DNA of 17,012 nt. Origin: Flectobacillus sp. Lineage in GTDB: Bacteria; Bacteroidota; Bacteroidia; Cytophagales; Spirosomataceae. Location of the stretch: positions 1-17,012 of the forward strand of contig JARXAV010000306.1 of NCBI GenBank assembly GCA_029865665.1. The letters run 5' to 3'. Of this stretch, positions 6,995 through 15,032 are shown piece after piece. The notes below the pieces were generated by a model. That model did not search any database. It was not told the DNA's origin and was given only the letters and a program-made list of their open reading frames with translations. Position numbers and translations under genes: made by a program. The number at the start of each line of letters is the position of its first letter. Position 1 is the first letter of the stretch.

Positions 6995-7483
6995 ATGGGT
7001 AGAAATCATACATTCTGGGATAGTGAATTTGAAAATAACAAATACAATGAATCTGATCATGGTGAATTCCAGCGAAATCTTCTATTTGTTGCCATGCCAT
7101 TTATCGAAGCGATGGATGATGTATTTCAGGCCATTGAAGAAGAAGCTTTCAAATTTCAACTCAATACCATTCGTGTCGATAAAATACCTGGAAGCAGCCT
7201 TGTACTCAAAAGAATAACTAAAGCAATAGAAAATGCCGAATTTCTAATATTTGATTTGACTAATGAACGCCCAAATGTGTATTATGAACCAGGATATGCA
7301 CATGATATAGGAAATGAAGGAGACGAAATCTTGTTAATAGCTAAAGAAGGTACTACTATACATTTTGATCTGGAGCCTTTAAAAATTACTTATTATGATT
7401 CAATTGAAGATTTGAAATCAAACGTATATTATCAACTAATGCAAATTATTAGAATTTCAAGAAATAAAGAAAGTAATTATTAG
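6995..7483 (+). CDS. Stand-alone TIR-like/nucleoside 2-deoxyribosyltransferase-like protein
   Basis: 162 residues, essentially one domain. NLLFVAMPF (28-36) is the first strand. AIENAEFLIFDLTNERPNVY (77-96) leads into YEPGYAH with Glu98 at the catalytic position, followed by ILLIAKEGTTIHFDLEPL (112-129), the typical end of the fold. The N-terminal ~25 residues are polar and probably flexible. The fold family includes enzymes that cleave N-glycosidic bonds of nucleosides; TIR-like relatives cleave NAD+ or make nucleotide signals. Which applies here cannot be decided. It has no sensor domain of its own, so it may work with a neighbour. It sits alone, 166 nt after the previous gene and 87 nt before the next. 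Confidence 0.75.
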   Translation: MGRNHTFWDSEFENNKYNESDHGEFQRNLLFVAMPFIEAMDDVFQAIEEEAFKFQLNTIRVDKIPGSSLVLKRITKAIENAEFLIFDLTNERPNVYYEPGYAHDIGNEGDEILLIAKEGTTIHFDLEPLKITYYDSIEDLKSNVYYQLMQIIRISRNKESNY

Positions 7484-7570
7484 CTATCGTTAGTTTTTAT
7501 GAGGTTGTGAGATAAAAATCATATCACTTTGAATCTAGCCCACTAATAAAGTTGGACACAAATTATTAAA

Positions 7571-8518
7571 TTGAACAGCGATAAAACATATCATGCTTTT
7601 ATATCTTATTCACATAAGGATAAGTCATACGCTCGTGTAATTCAAAAAACCATCGAAACATTAGGACTACCATTTTATAAAAGGTGGCAACCTAATGTCA
7701 CTATTTTTCGTGATGAGAGAAAAATGCCCTTGGCAGGAAGTTTAACTGAACAAATTATCACAGGGTTGAAAGAGTCAAAATATCTAATTGTTATAGCCTC
7801 TAAAAACTCCGCTAATTCTACTTGGGTAAGAGAAGAAATTGCAAATTGGCATCAATTAAATTGTGATGAAAACGGATTTATTACCAATTTCAATTTTATC
7901 CTTATTGATGATGTTATTGAATGGGATTATGTAAATCGAGATTTTGACAAATTCAAGACAACAGCATTACCCACGTTTGAAAAAAAAATATTTAAAGAGC
8001 TTCCTATTTGGGCAAATATTCAATTATACTGTAAGGATGGGAAAGTCTATACAAGTAATTCAAATTTTGAATGGGAAATTGCTAAAGTAAAAGGATTACT
8101 TCTTGGACTAAAACCTGATGAAATAATTGATGAAGCATCAAGAGGAAAACGACTTTTTAGAATTACCTCAGGTATCATTATCTCGATTCTTCTAATTTTA
8201 AGTGTCTTTGCTTATTATCAACGAAATGAGGCTATTCTTCAAAAAAGAGAGGCTGTTCTTCAAAAGGACAATGCTGTTGCTAAAACGAAGGAAGCATTAT
8301 ATAACCTTAAAAAGTTTAAATTAGAGGAGTTCGAAAGAAACTTTAAAAATGGAAATACATATTTAGAGGCAGAAGAATATTGCTTTGCAGAAAGCTGTTT
8401 TGAAAATGCTATTAAAACAGCGAAGGATCCCGTTTATGAGTCTGAAATAAATAAAGTACGAGTACAGTATCTAGAATCCGTAATTTCAATTTGCAAACAA
8501 AAATCGGACTGTAAATGA
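7571..8518 (+). CDS. Membrane-anchored TIR domain protein
   Basis: 315 residues starting at a TTG. No in-frame ATG precedes HAFISYSHKDK, and a stop lies 24 nt upstream. Residues 7-180 are a classical TIR domain: HAFISYSHKDKSYA, IFRDERKMPLAGSLTEQI (45-62), ESKYLIVIASKNSANSTWVR (68-87) and EEIANW, with Glu89 as the likely catalytic residue. A basic stretch (RGKRLFR, 191-197) precedes one membrane helix (~198-216). A Gln/Glu/Lys/Ala-rich coiled coil (~217-260) and a short TPR-like helical end follow, with four Cys (271, 276, 308, 314). By the positive-inside rule the TIR faces the cytoplasm and the C-terminus the periplasm. Its stop overlaps the start of the WD40 gene (ATGA). Single-chain TIR-TM-WD40 proteins are known, so this looks like the split form. 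Confidence 0.85.
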   Translation: MNSDKTYHAFISYSHKDKSYARVIQKTIETLGLPFYKRWQPNVTIFRDERKMPLAGSLTEQIITGLKESKYLIVIASKNSANSTWVREEIANWHQLNCDENGFITNFNFILIDDVIEWDYVNRDFDKFKTTALPTFEKKIFKELPIWANIQLYCKDGKVYTSNSNFEWEIAKVKGLLLGLKPDEIIDEASRGKRLFRITSGIIISILLILSVFAYYQRNEAILQKREAVLQKDNAVAKTKEALYNLKKFKLEEFERNFKNGNTYLEAEEYCFAESCFENAIKTAKDPVYESEINKVRVQYLESVISICKQKSDCK

Positions 8519-10839
8519 GGTATTTATATGTATTATTGTTTATTATATCTTCAGCAAACCTGTTATCTCAAAACAGAATAGAAAAGTGTGAGCGAATATA
8601 TCTTGCGGCAGAAAGCTTATTTTTAAAAGGCGAATATTCGTCAGCAATTAAGAAATTATCTGCCTATAAAATTTGCTCTAATTCGAATGAAAATAAGAAA
8701 GCAGATGCTCTACTTGTAAAAATTTATACAACTGTCAATGAGCAGAAAGAAAAAGCAATCACTGCCAAGAAAGAAGCAGAGCGACTTACTATCATCGCTA
8801 ATCAACGAGCATCAACCATACAACAACAGCGAGATTCTATACAGCGGGAAAATATCGCAAATCGAATAGCAACTCAAGCCCTTCAAGTCAATCAGGTTGA
8901 CCCTAATAAAGCTCTAAGATATATTTATGCAGGTTATTGTCATAGCCCCAATAATACATCCCTTCACGAAATAAGAAGAAAAATAGTTACTGATGAAATC
9001 CTTTTTCGAGGTATAAAGGGTGCTAATATTTTTAATACTACTAGCGTAGCAAAACTAGATCGAAAGACTATTTATACAGCCGACTCAGATGGTGAAATTA
9101 AGTTATGGAACAACATAACGTTTAAGTTAGAGCAACGGATTAAAGTATTTAATAGTAGTATTCTACTGTGTCAAAAAATAAATGATACATCCATAATTGT
9201 ATATGGAAATGACAGTAAAGACTTTAAACACCCTATTCGCAGAATTAAAATACTTGACATTTCAGCTAAGAACACAATTAAAATCGTTGCCGATTCCTTA
9301 AAATCAACTGTTACTTCTCTTGTTAATAGTTATGAAGATAGCACGGTTTATTTTAGTACGGAAAATGGCGATATTAATAAACTACAAATATCATCATTAA
9401 CCGTTAGTAGGTTTAAATCTATCGGAAGACATGTCGTTGGATTACAGTGCTGGATTGATGCAAAAAAAATATTCTATGCTACTTCTCTGGGTATTTTCGA
9501 CTTGTTCTCTAATCGTCAGTATTATATTGCTCCATCGGGTGTACCCATAACATATTTTGGTTTTTGTAATGCGACTGGAGATTTTTATGTCGGTTTTGCT
9601 CAAGACTTACTATTGTTTAATTTGGCTACCCAAAAAGATCACTTACTATATCCTATCCATAAGGGTATGATTACTTCATGTACTTGTTCTGATTCTCTTG
9701 GTTCTTTTTTGACAACCAGTTTAGATGGATATGGAGTTCTATGGACGGCAAATGGAAATATCAGTAAAACTTTAAAAGGAAGTAAAGCGGAATTATATCA
9801 TGGGTATATTGACCCAAATGAAAAATTTGCAATAACTGTTGGTAGGCGAGAATTAAACGCAGGACAGACGGCAGATACAAATACGATTAAGTATTGGTTT
9901 TTGTCTCATCTATTAGAGGACAAAAAAGAAGCACATTTGTTTGGAGCAAACGCCTTGGTTGCTAGTGATGAACTCCGTCTGGTTATGACTGGGGGGAATA
10001 GTGGTGAAGTTAAAATCTGGGATGAAGATTTAAACTTGATTGATTCCCAAAAGCCTACAGAGGCTGCAATCAGTACATTGAGCTGGGACAAGATTAGAAA
10101 AAAACTATGGTACGGAACTTACAATGGTAATATTGGCAGTATTCAAGTATCAGAACATGGAGTTGTAAATTCGTTAAATCATCAGCAAACAAAGCACCAT
10201 AAAGAAATAAGTTCTATTGTGGTAGATCCTACAGGTAATGTGTATTCTGTGGACAAGAGTGGAATTCTACGGGTTCAAAACACCGTTAACAAATGTATAG
10301 ACTCCGTATATTTTAATACAGAAATTACAGATTTATGTTTCTCACCTGATTATAAAGTACTGCTTTTATCAACTGCTAATAAGGCGTTAATTTATGACTT
10401 AACGAGCCGAAAAACGAAGCTGTTTCAGCATTCGATAAAAGTCAATGCTGCTAAATGGCTAAATAGTTCTACGTTTGCCACTGTTAGTGGACAATTCCTT
10501 AGAATTTGGGATATTAATAATAGTCAAGATCCTGTCTTAAAAGCAGATAACAATATTAGGAATGTAATGACATCTTTACATGTGGACATGGATAATAAAC
10601 TTATTTACACAGGAACTTGGACTGGATACATATTTTGCTGGGATTTTTATGGAAAGCAACTTTTTTCACTAGACCAATTAACTAGTTTAGCAAGTACAAA
10701 CATTATAAATTCAATTTGTGGAATTCGTAATAATTCGCACATCTTTAGTGTTGACTACAATGGGAATTTAGCTAAATGGTATTCGCCTTACTTCTTTATA
10801 AAAAATCAGCTTAATATGAAATTTACTTGTAGTGATTAA
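8515..10839 (+). CDS. Secreted WD40 beta-propeller protein, partner of the TIR membrane protein
   Basis: 774 residues. MRYLYVLLFIISSANLLSQ is a signal peptide with likely cleavage after Gln19, placing the protein in the periplasm. Next come a TPR-like helical segment (~22-75, FLKGEYSSAIKKL), a coiled coil (~76-118) and a conserved-looking helical block (NRIATQALQVNQVDPNKAL, 116-134). From ~160 to the end I count about 14 WD40-like blades, including GEIKLWNN, GVLWTANG, GEVKIWDED, FLRIWDIN and YIFCWDFYG, enough for two seven-bladed propellers. Such propellers bind proteins or peptides. The 4-nt ATGA overlap implies coupled translation with the TIR membrane protein, whose coiled coil would face the same compartment. 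I infer that the propeller senses an envelope event or phage component and relays it to the cytoplasmic TIR. Confidence 0.8.
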   Translation: MRYLYVLLFIISSANLLSQNRIEKCERIYLAAESLFLKGEYSSAIKKLSAYKICSNSNENKKADALLVKIYTTVNEQKEKAITAKKEAERLTIIANQRASTIQQQRDSIQRENIANRIATQALQVNQVDPNKALRYIYAGYCHSPNNTSLHEIRRKIVTDEILFRGIKGANIFNTTSVAKLDRKTIYTADSDGEIKLWNNITFKLEQRIKVFNSSILLCQKINDTSIIVYGNDSKDFKHPIRRIKILDISAKNTIKIVADSLKSTVTSLVNSYEDSTVYFSTENGDINKLQISSLTVSRFKSIGRHVVGLQCWIDAKKIFYATSLGIFDLFSNRQYYIAPSGVPITYFGFCNATGDFYVGFAQDLLLFNLATQKDHLLYPIHKGMITSCTCSDSLGSFLTTSLDGYGVLWTANGNISKTLKGSKAELYHGYIDPNEKFAITVGRRELNAGQTADTNTIKYWFLSHLLEDKKEAHLFGANALVASDELRLVMTGGNSGEVKIWDEDLNLIDSQKPTEAAISTLSWDKIRKKLWYGTYNGNIGSIQVSEHGVVNSLNHQQTKHHKEISSIVVDPTGNVYSVDKSGILRVQNTVNKCIDSVYFNTEITDLCFSPDYKVLLLSTANKALIYDLTSRKTKLFQHSIKVNAAKWLNSSTFATVSGQFLRIWDINNSQDPVLKADNNIRNVMTSLHVDMDNKLIYTGTWTGYIFCWDFYGKQLFSLDQLTSLASTNIINSICGIRNNSHIFSVDYNGNLAKWYSPYFFIKNQLNMKFTCSD

Positions 10840-10840
10840 A

Positions 10841-10871
10841 TTATCATACACTAACTTTTAGTTTATGATAA
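10841..10871. terminator. Hairpin between convergent genes, possible bidirectional terminator
   Basis: TTATCATA (10841-10848) pairs with TATGATAA (10864-10871). After one C-T mismatch, ACTAA pairs with TTAGT around the loop CTT. The stem is 14 bp long with one mismatch. It sits between the stop of the WD40 gene and the stop of the convergent metallopeptidase gene, where a shared terminator is expected. The stem is AT-rich and no long T run follows on either strand, so activity is uncertain. Confidence 0.55.
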
Positions 10872-10885
10872 CCATTTCCCCCCCC

Positions 10886-11566
10886 TTACAAATCCATTCC
10901 TGCACCGTTTAATCTTAACCATTTTATCTGACTATCGTAATTTGCTAAAACTTTATCTACTGTATTCCAAAATTCGGGTGAATGATTTGGGTGAATGATA
11001 TGTGCCAATTCGTGAACTACAATATAATTTAATACGTCTATCGGGGCCATAGCACACTTCCAATGAAAATTGACATTGCCTTTTATGGTACAAGATGCCC
11101 ACCTATGTTGGAGTTCCATGATTTTTAGCTCTTGAGGTGTTACCCCTAACTGTCCTTTATAACGCTCTATAATAGGCGAAATTTTCTCTTTTAGCTTTGC
11201 CTTATAAAACTCCACAAATAACTCCTTCGCTTTCATTTTCTCTTGCTTACTCAATAAGAAATAGCCATTTTTTAGCTTTACTTCACCAAGTTTTTCATCC
11301 ACTAAGCGTAACCGATAATTACGTCCTAAATACATAAAGGACTGTCCACTTACGTACTCTCGTTCTACTTTAGCTTCGTTTAGTTGAATCCACTGGGCAA
11401 GATGTCGATGTATTTGATACTCTTTGGTCTTAATAACTTCCATTATCTGCTCATCGGTCAACTGCTCTGGCACAAGAGCTGCCACAGTACCATCTCGTTC
11501 GATATAGATACTTACTGTTTTTCTACTACTCTTTGTGATTTGTATGTCAATTCCCCAAATAACCAT
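10886..11566 (-). CDS. YgjP-like zinc metallopeptidase (DUF45, SprT/M48-like)
   Basis: 226 residues. The N-terminal ~100 residues are beta-rich (VSIYIERDGTVAALVP, QSFMYLGRNYRLRLVD), as in the YgjP/DUF45 family. The C-terminal half carries the metallopeptidase site: VVHELAHIIHPNHSPEFW, with zinc ligands His185 and His189, catalytic Glu186, and His195 in the NHSPEFW segment as third ligand. The conserved HRWASC segment is at 154-159. Length is normal for the family. It begins 3 nt after hsdR on the same strand. Such genes commonly accompany type I restriction loci; their role there is not established, though control or turnover of the R subunit is one reasonable idea. Immediately past its stop lies a run of eight G on the coding strand. 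Confidence 0.85.
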   Translation of the reverse strand: MVIWGIDIQITKSSRKTVSIYIERDGTVAALVPEQLTDEQIMEVIKTKEYQIHRHLAQWIQLNEAKVEREYVSGQSFMYLGRNYRLRLVDEKLGEVKLKNGYFLLSKQEKMKAKELFVEFYKAKLKEKISPIIERYKGQLGVTPQELKIMELQHRWASCTIKGNVNFHWKCAMAPIDVLNYIVVHELAHIIHPNHSPEFWNTVDKVLANYDSQIKWLRLNGAGMDL

Positions 11567-11569
11567 TTT

Positions 11570-14500
11570 CTACTTGCTTAATAATTCTTGATGGCGTTTT
11601 TTTGCTAAGTTTAATACTTCAGTACTTAATTTCTCATGGTTTTCTGCAAGTGCATCTACTTCCGAAAAATCAAACATATCATCTATCTCTCCTCGTAATT
11701 TTCTAATATCCGATTCTCTTCCTTTCCAAAAATCTGGTTTATTGATAGCTTCTTGTAGCATGATAATCAAGTGCTTTACAAGCTCTTTTACAGATGCTTT
11801 ATCTTCTTCAGATAGACTTTCTCCTTCTTTACAGGCAAGCATCAAAATTAAATCAAAAAATGGTAATTCTTGCTCATTCAGTCCTGCTTCTTTGTCTTCT
11901 TTTCTTCCTTTGTCGATGTCTCTATGTAATGCGGTAAATTCATCGACTTGGTTTTCCCAATTGCCTTTGTAGCGTTCTAAAATCTGCTGTAAACGCTCAA
12001 AGAATCGCTGGTAAAGTGCTGGGTCTTTGTCCATATTTACCTTGATATGTCGTCTAATGGCGTGTTCCATTTCCGATGCTTTTGACTGCGTATGTCCACC
12101 AAGCTTATTAAGTTCTGAAAAGAAATCACTGGATAATAAACTCACGGGTGGAATTTTACTGTCAATCCCTAGGGTTTCAAGGTATTGGTCTATGAGTTTT
12201 CGTACTTTGGGTTTTGCCCATTTTAAGTCTAAACTTTCATCCTTATATCGGTTCTTTATTCTCACTAGTAAGTACCCAAAACGCTTTGTTGGTATATAAT
12301 AATCTTTGGCAACTCGGGTATTAAAGAGTAAATCAACGCTATCAAAGAAAGCTTTTAAATAGGTATCAAACTGGGCTCGAAATGAAACGGATTCCGCTAA
12401 GGAAATACAACGTTCTGCTAAATCAAACTCTGCTTTTTTGTCTCCCATCATTTGCTCAGCAAAGGCTCTAAATTCGTTAATGCCTTTATCTTCAAATAAT
12501 TGAATCATTCGGTTATAACGAGCTTCTAATACGGGAATTTCTTTGTTGATGTCTCTAAAATAGTCTAGCAGTTCTTTGATGTCTTTTTCATCTTCTGCTC
12601 CCCAAATATTCAAGGCTTCTTTTAGGTTATTCGATACACCATAGTAATCAACTAAAATACCGTGCGACTTTGTTCCTTTGGTTCGATTTACTCGGGCAAT
12701 AGCTTGGAGTAAATCGTGTTCTCGGATATTCTTATCTAAGTACATCACCTGGGCAATGGGTGCGTCGAAACCTGTTAATAAACGGTCGCATACACATAAA
12801 AAGGCAACTCCTGTTTCTGGTTTTAGGTAATTGCCTGCATCGTCGGTTTTATAGTTAAAATCTTTCTTGAAGTTTTCAACAGCATTCAGTTCTTTTGCCT
12901 TTTTTCTGGCAGCACTAATGAAGGCTTCTTCGTTGTTATCTTGCATCGTTACTACGGTACAAGCTTCTAAAAATGCAATCTGTTTAATCAGCTCTTCGTC
13001 TTTTTCTTGCTTACTTTCTTCTAATAGTAGTCGCTTTTTGATGGCTTCCAAAATTAAATATTGGTAACGTGCTGCTGCTAATACTGAACTAGCGACTACC
13101 ATCGCTTTGTAGCCATTAGGTAAAATCTCGTCAATATAGTGATTTACTAAATCTTCGGCAATTGTGCGTAACCTATCCATGTTTTCAAGATAGGCTTGCA
13201 TTGTACCGTAGCGTTTTTGTATTTCTTCTTTTTCGTCTTTTGTCCGTTTACTGAATACGTCTTCAAAAGCTCTGTCAAAGGCTTCTTTGTCTTTAATTTG
13301 GTCGGTGGTGGTTTTACCGATATACACAATATCTAAGGTGGCTCGGTCATCTACTGCCTGACGTATTTTGTAGGTATCAATGAATTCTTTTGACCCTCCA
13401 AAACGCTCGTGGGTCTTTTGCTTATGACGGTTTGTTAATAGGGGTGTACCTGTAAAGGCAATTTTTGCCGCATTCGGAAAGGCTGCAAATAAATTATCTC
13501 CCATATCGCCTCCTTGGGTACGGTGAGCTTCGTCGATGAGTAAAACGATTCGTTCTGATTTATTAACAACTTCAAAGGGCTTAAACTCTGGAACTTCGCC
13601 TTCTTCGACGTAGGCTTTCATTAAACTTGCGGAGTGCTTGAGTTCTTCTTGGACAAATTTATGAATCATTACCATATTCAGGTCTGAGCTATCGCCACTT
13701 AGTTTTTGGCTCAATTCCTTACGAGAGTTCACAATGTTCTTGTCCTTAAATTCTTCGGTAAGTCTGGCATCTCTGGATAATTGCTTTTCTAAATCGGCTC
13801 GATCAACGGTCAAAATGGCTTTGAAGTCTTTCAAATCAGCTTGTGAGCGAAGTTTACGTACTAAAAAGACCATCGTTAAGGATTTACCAGAACCTTGGGT
13901 ATGCCAAACTACCCCTGAACGTTCGTTGCCTGTATGTCCAGTACGAAGTTTGGTTAGTATTTTACCCACGGCTCTATATTGCTGATAACGACAGACAATT
14001 TTCACCGTAATGCCTTCTTTTACTTCCATATAAAGGGTAAAATGACGAAGAATGTCTAGGATAATCTCTTTGTTTAGCATTCCGTGAATCATCACTTCTT
14101 GCCTAACTTTAGGGTCTTTTGATAAACCGTTTTCTCGATAACGAACTATTTCGTCTTCGGTATAGGTGCTGATGTCAATGGCTTTATATACTTCTGGAAA
14201 AATATCTTTCCAGTTTAGATAATACTCTGCATCGCCTGTAATTGTGCCTACACGGGCTTCTTCTCCATGAGTGGCTATCGTGAAGAGGTTATAATGAAAG
14301 AGCTTTTCTTCACCTTCTACAATGCCAAAATCGCTGTCTCGGGTATTGGCGTAACGTCTTAGTTGATTGACGCTTTCGGAGATAGGATCAGCTACATCTA
14401 CATCTTTACATTCGATTACAACAAAGGGTAAGCCATTGACAAACAAGACAATGTCTGGAATGATACCTTCTCGGGGGCCGCCTGTGGTAATAATCCGAAA

Positions 14501-14914
14501 CTGATTGATGGCAATGAAGGTATTATTCTCCCAGTTGGTATAATCTATCAATTTTACGATTGGGTTTTTCTCGCCAGTGAGTTCGTTTTCGGTAACGGTG
14601 ATTTTGGTTTTACCTGTTAGCATCTCAAACACGGCTCGGTTGGCTTCTAGCAAAGAGGCGTGTTTGCGTTCGTGGGCGGTTACTTCCAAATAAATATCTT
14701 CGAGTTGCTTATCCGTTAACCATGTTGATCCCTCATGTTTGTTGATCTCTTTGATACTTGCCTTGAAGATTTCTTTTAAGGTAACTTCCTTAAAATTAGT
14801 GCGTAAACTTTTAGAAGGGTCTTTAGGTATGCCAAATCCTTGGTCTATTACTTGCCAACCTAAAGCAATTAATTTAGTTAAAAATGGTTTTTCGACGTTT
14901 TTATATTCTGCCAT
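11570..14914 (-). CDS. hsdR: Type I restriction endonuclease subunit R
   Basis: 1114 residues, normal length for HsdR. An N-terminal nuclease domain shows IIPDIVLFVNGLPFVVIECK, with Asp154, Glu168 and Lys170 as the PD-(D/E)xK metal site. The SF2 translocase follows: Walker A WHTQGSGKS (337-345), DEAH box IDEAHRTQGG (460-469), TGTP (488-491), TGFDAP (714-719) and QAIARVNRT (737-745). The helical C-terminus (~780-1114) would dock on HsdM/HsdS. The subunit moves DNA with ATP and cuts unmethylated DNA at a distance from the site chosen by HsdS. The motor and nuclease motifs seen are intact, so it is likely active. It is transcribed leftward into the metallopeptidase gene and diverges from the Panacea gene across a short AT-rich gap. 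hsdS lies beyond the inserted toxin-antitoxin pair, so hsdR probably has its own promoter. Confidence 0.95.
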   Translation of the reverse strand: MAEYKNVEKPFLTKLIALGWQVIDQGFGIPKDPSKSLRTNFKEVTLKEIFKASIKEINKHEGSTWLTDKQLEDIYLEVTAHERKHASLLEANRAVFEMLTGKTKITVTENELTGEKNPIVKLIDYTNWENNTFIAINQFRIITTGGPREGIIPDIVLFVNGLPFVVIECKDVDVADPISESVNQLRRYANTRDSDFGIVEGEEKLFHYNLFTIATHGEEARVGTITGDAEYYLNWKDIFPEVYKAIDISTYTEDEIVRYRENGLSKDPKVRQEVMIHGMLNKEIILDILRHFTLYMEVKEGITVKIVCRYQQYRAVGKILTKLRTGHTGNERSGVVWHTQGSGKSLTMVFLVRKLRSQADLKDFKAILTVDRADLEKQLSRDARLTEEFKDKNIVNSRKELSQKLSGDSSDLNMVMIHKFVQEELKHSASLMKAYVEEGEVPEFKPFEVVNKSERIVLLIDEAHRTQGGDMGDNLFAAFPNAAKIAFTGTPLLTNRHKQKTHERFGGSKEFIDTYKIRQAVDDRATLDIVYIGKTTTDQIKDKEAFDRAFEDVFSKRTKDEKEEIQKRYGTMQAYLENMDRLRTIAEDLVNHYIDEILPNGYKAMVVASSVLAAARYQYLILEAIKKRLLLEESKQEKDEELIKQIAFLEACTVVTMQDNNEEAFISAARKKAKELNAVENFKKDFNYKTDDAGNYLKPETGVAFLCVCDRLLTGFDAPIAQVMYLDKNIREHDLLQAIARVNRTKGTKSHGILVDYYGVSNNLKEALNIWGAEDEKDIKELLDYFRDINKEIPVLEARYNRMIQLFEDKGINEFRAFAEQMMGDKKAEFDLAERCISLAESVSFRAQFDTYLKAFFDSVDLLFNTRVAKDYYIPTKRFGYLLVRIKNRYKDESLDLKWAKPKVRKLIDQYLETLGIDSKIPPVSLLSSDFFSELNKLGGHTQSKASEMEHAIRRHIKVNMDKDPALYQRFFERLQQILERYKGNWENQVDEFTALHRDIDKGRKEDKEAGLNEQELPFFDLILMLACKEGESLSEEDKASVKELVKHLIIMLQEAINKPDFWKGRESDIRKLRGEIDDMFDFSEVDALAENHEKLSTEVLNLAKKRHQELLSK

Positions 14915-14996
14915 GAGGTAGTTATGCTTTTATAAAATTGAAGGTCTATTCGCTTAAAATAATAAAGATTAATTTATTTAATGTGAAATTTAGCAC

Positions 14997-15004
14997 TAAT
15001 TTTG
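14997..15004 (+). promoter_or_regulatory. -7 box of the Panacea gene promoter
   Basis: TAATTTTG matches the Bacteroidota -7 consensus TAnnTTTG. No clear TTTG lies 19-21 nt upstream, only AT-rich sequence. Transcription from it would start at about 15009-15012. That falls on the first possible ATG (15009) and leaves a ~22-nt leader for the ATG at 15033, supporting the later start. The gap to hsdR is short, so antitoxin binding here could also affect hsdR. Confidence 0.4.
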
Positions 15005-15032
15005 CAGTATGATTTACCAAAACAATAAGACT

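Noticed and set aside
7540..7570. Possible insertion-sequence end (AATAAAGTTGGACA) before the membrane TIR gene
   Set aside because: No matching inverted partner or transposase was found nearby.
9906..10091. Minus-strand reading frame of 61 residues
   Set aside because: Antisense shadow inside the WD40 repeats with low-complexity Ser-rich sequence.
13147..13329. Minus-strand reading frame of 60 residues within hsdR
   Set aside because: Same strand but another frame of an intact hsdR; Lys-rich and without its own start context.
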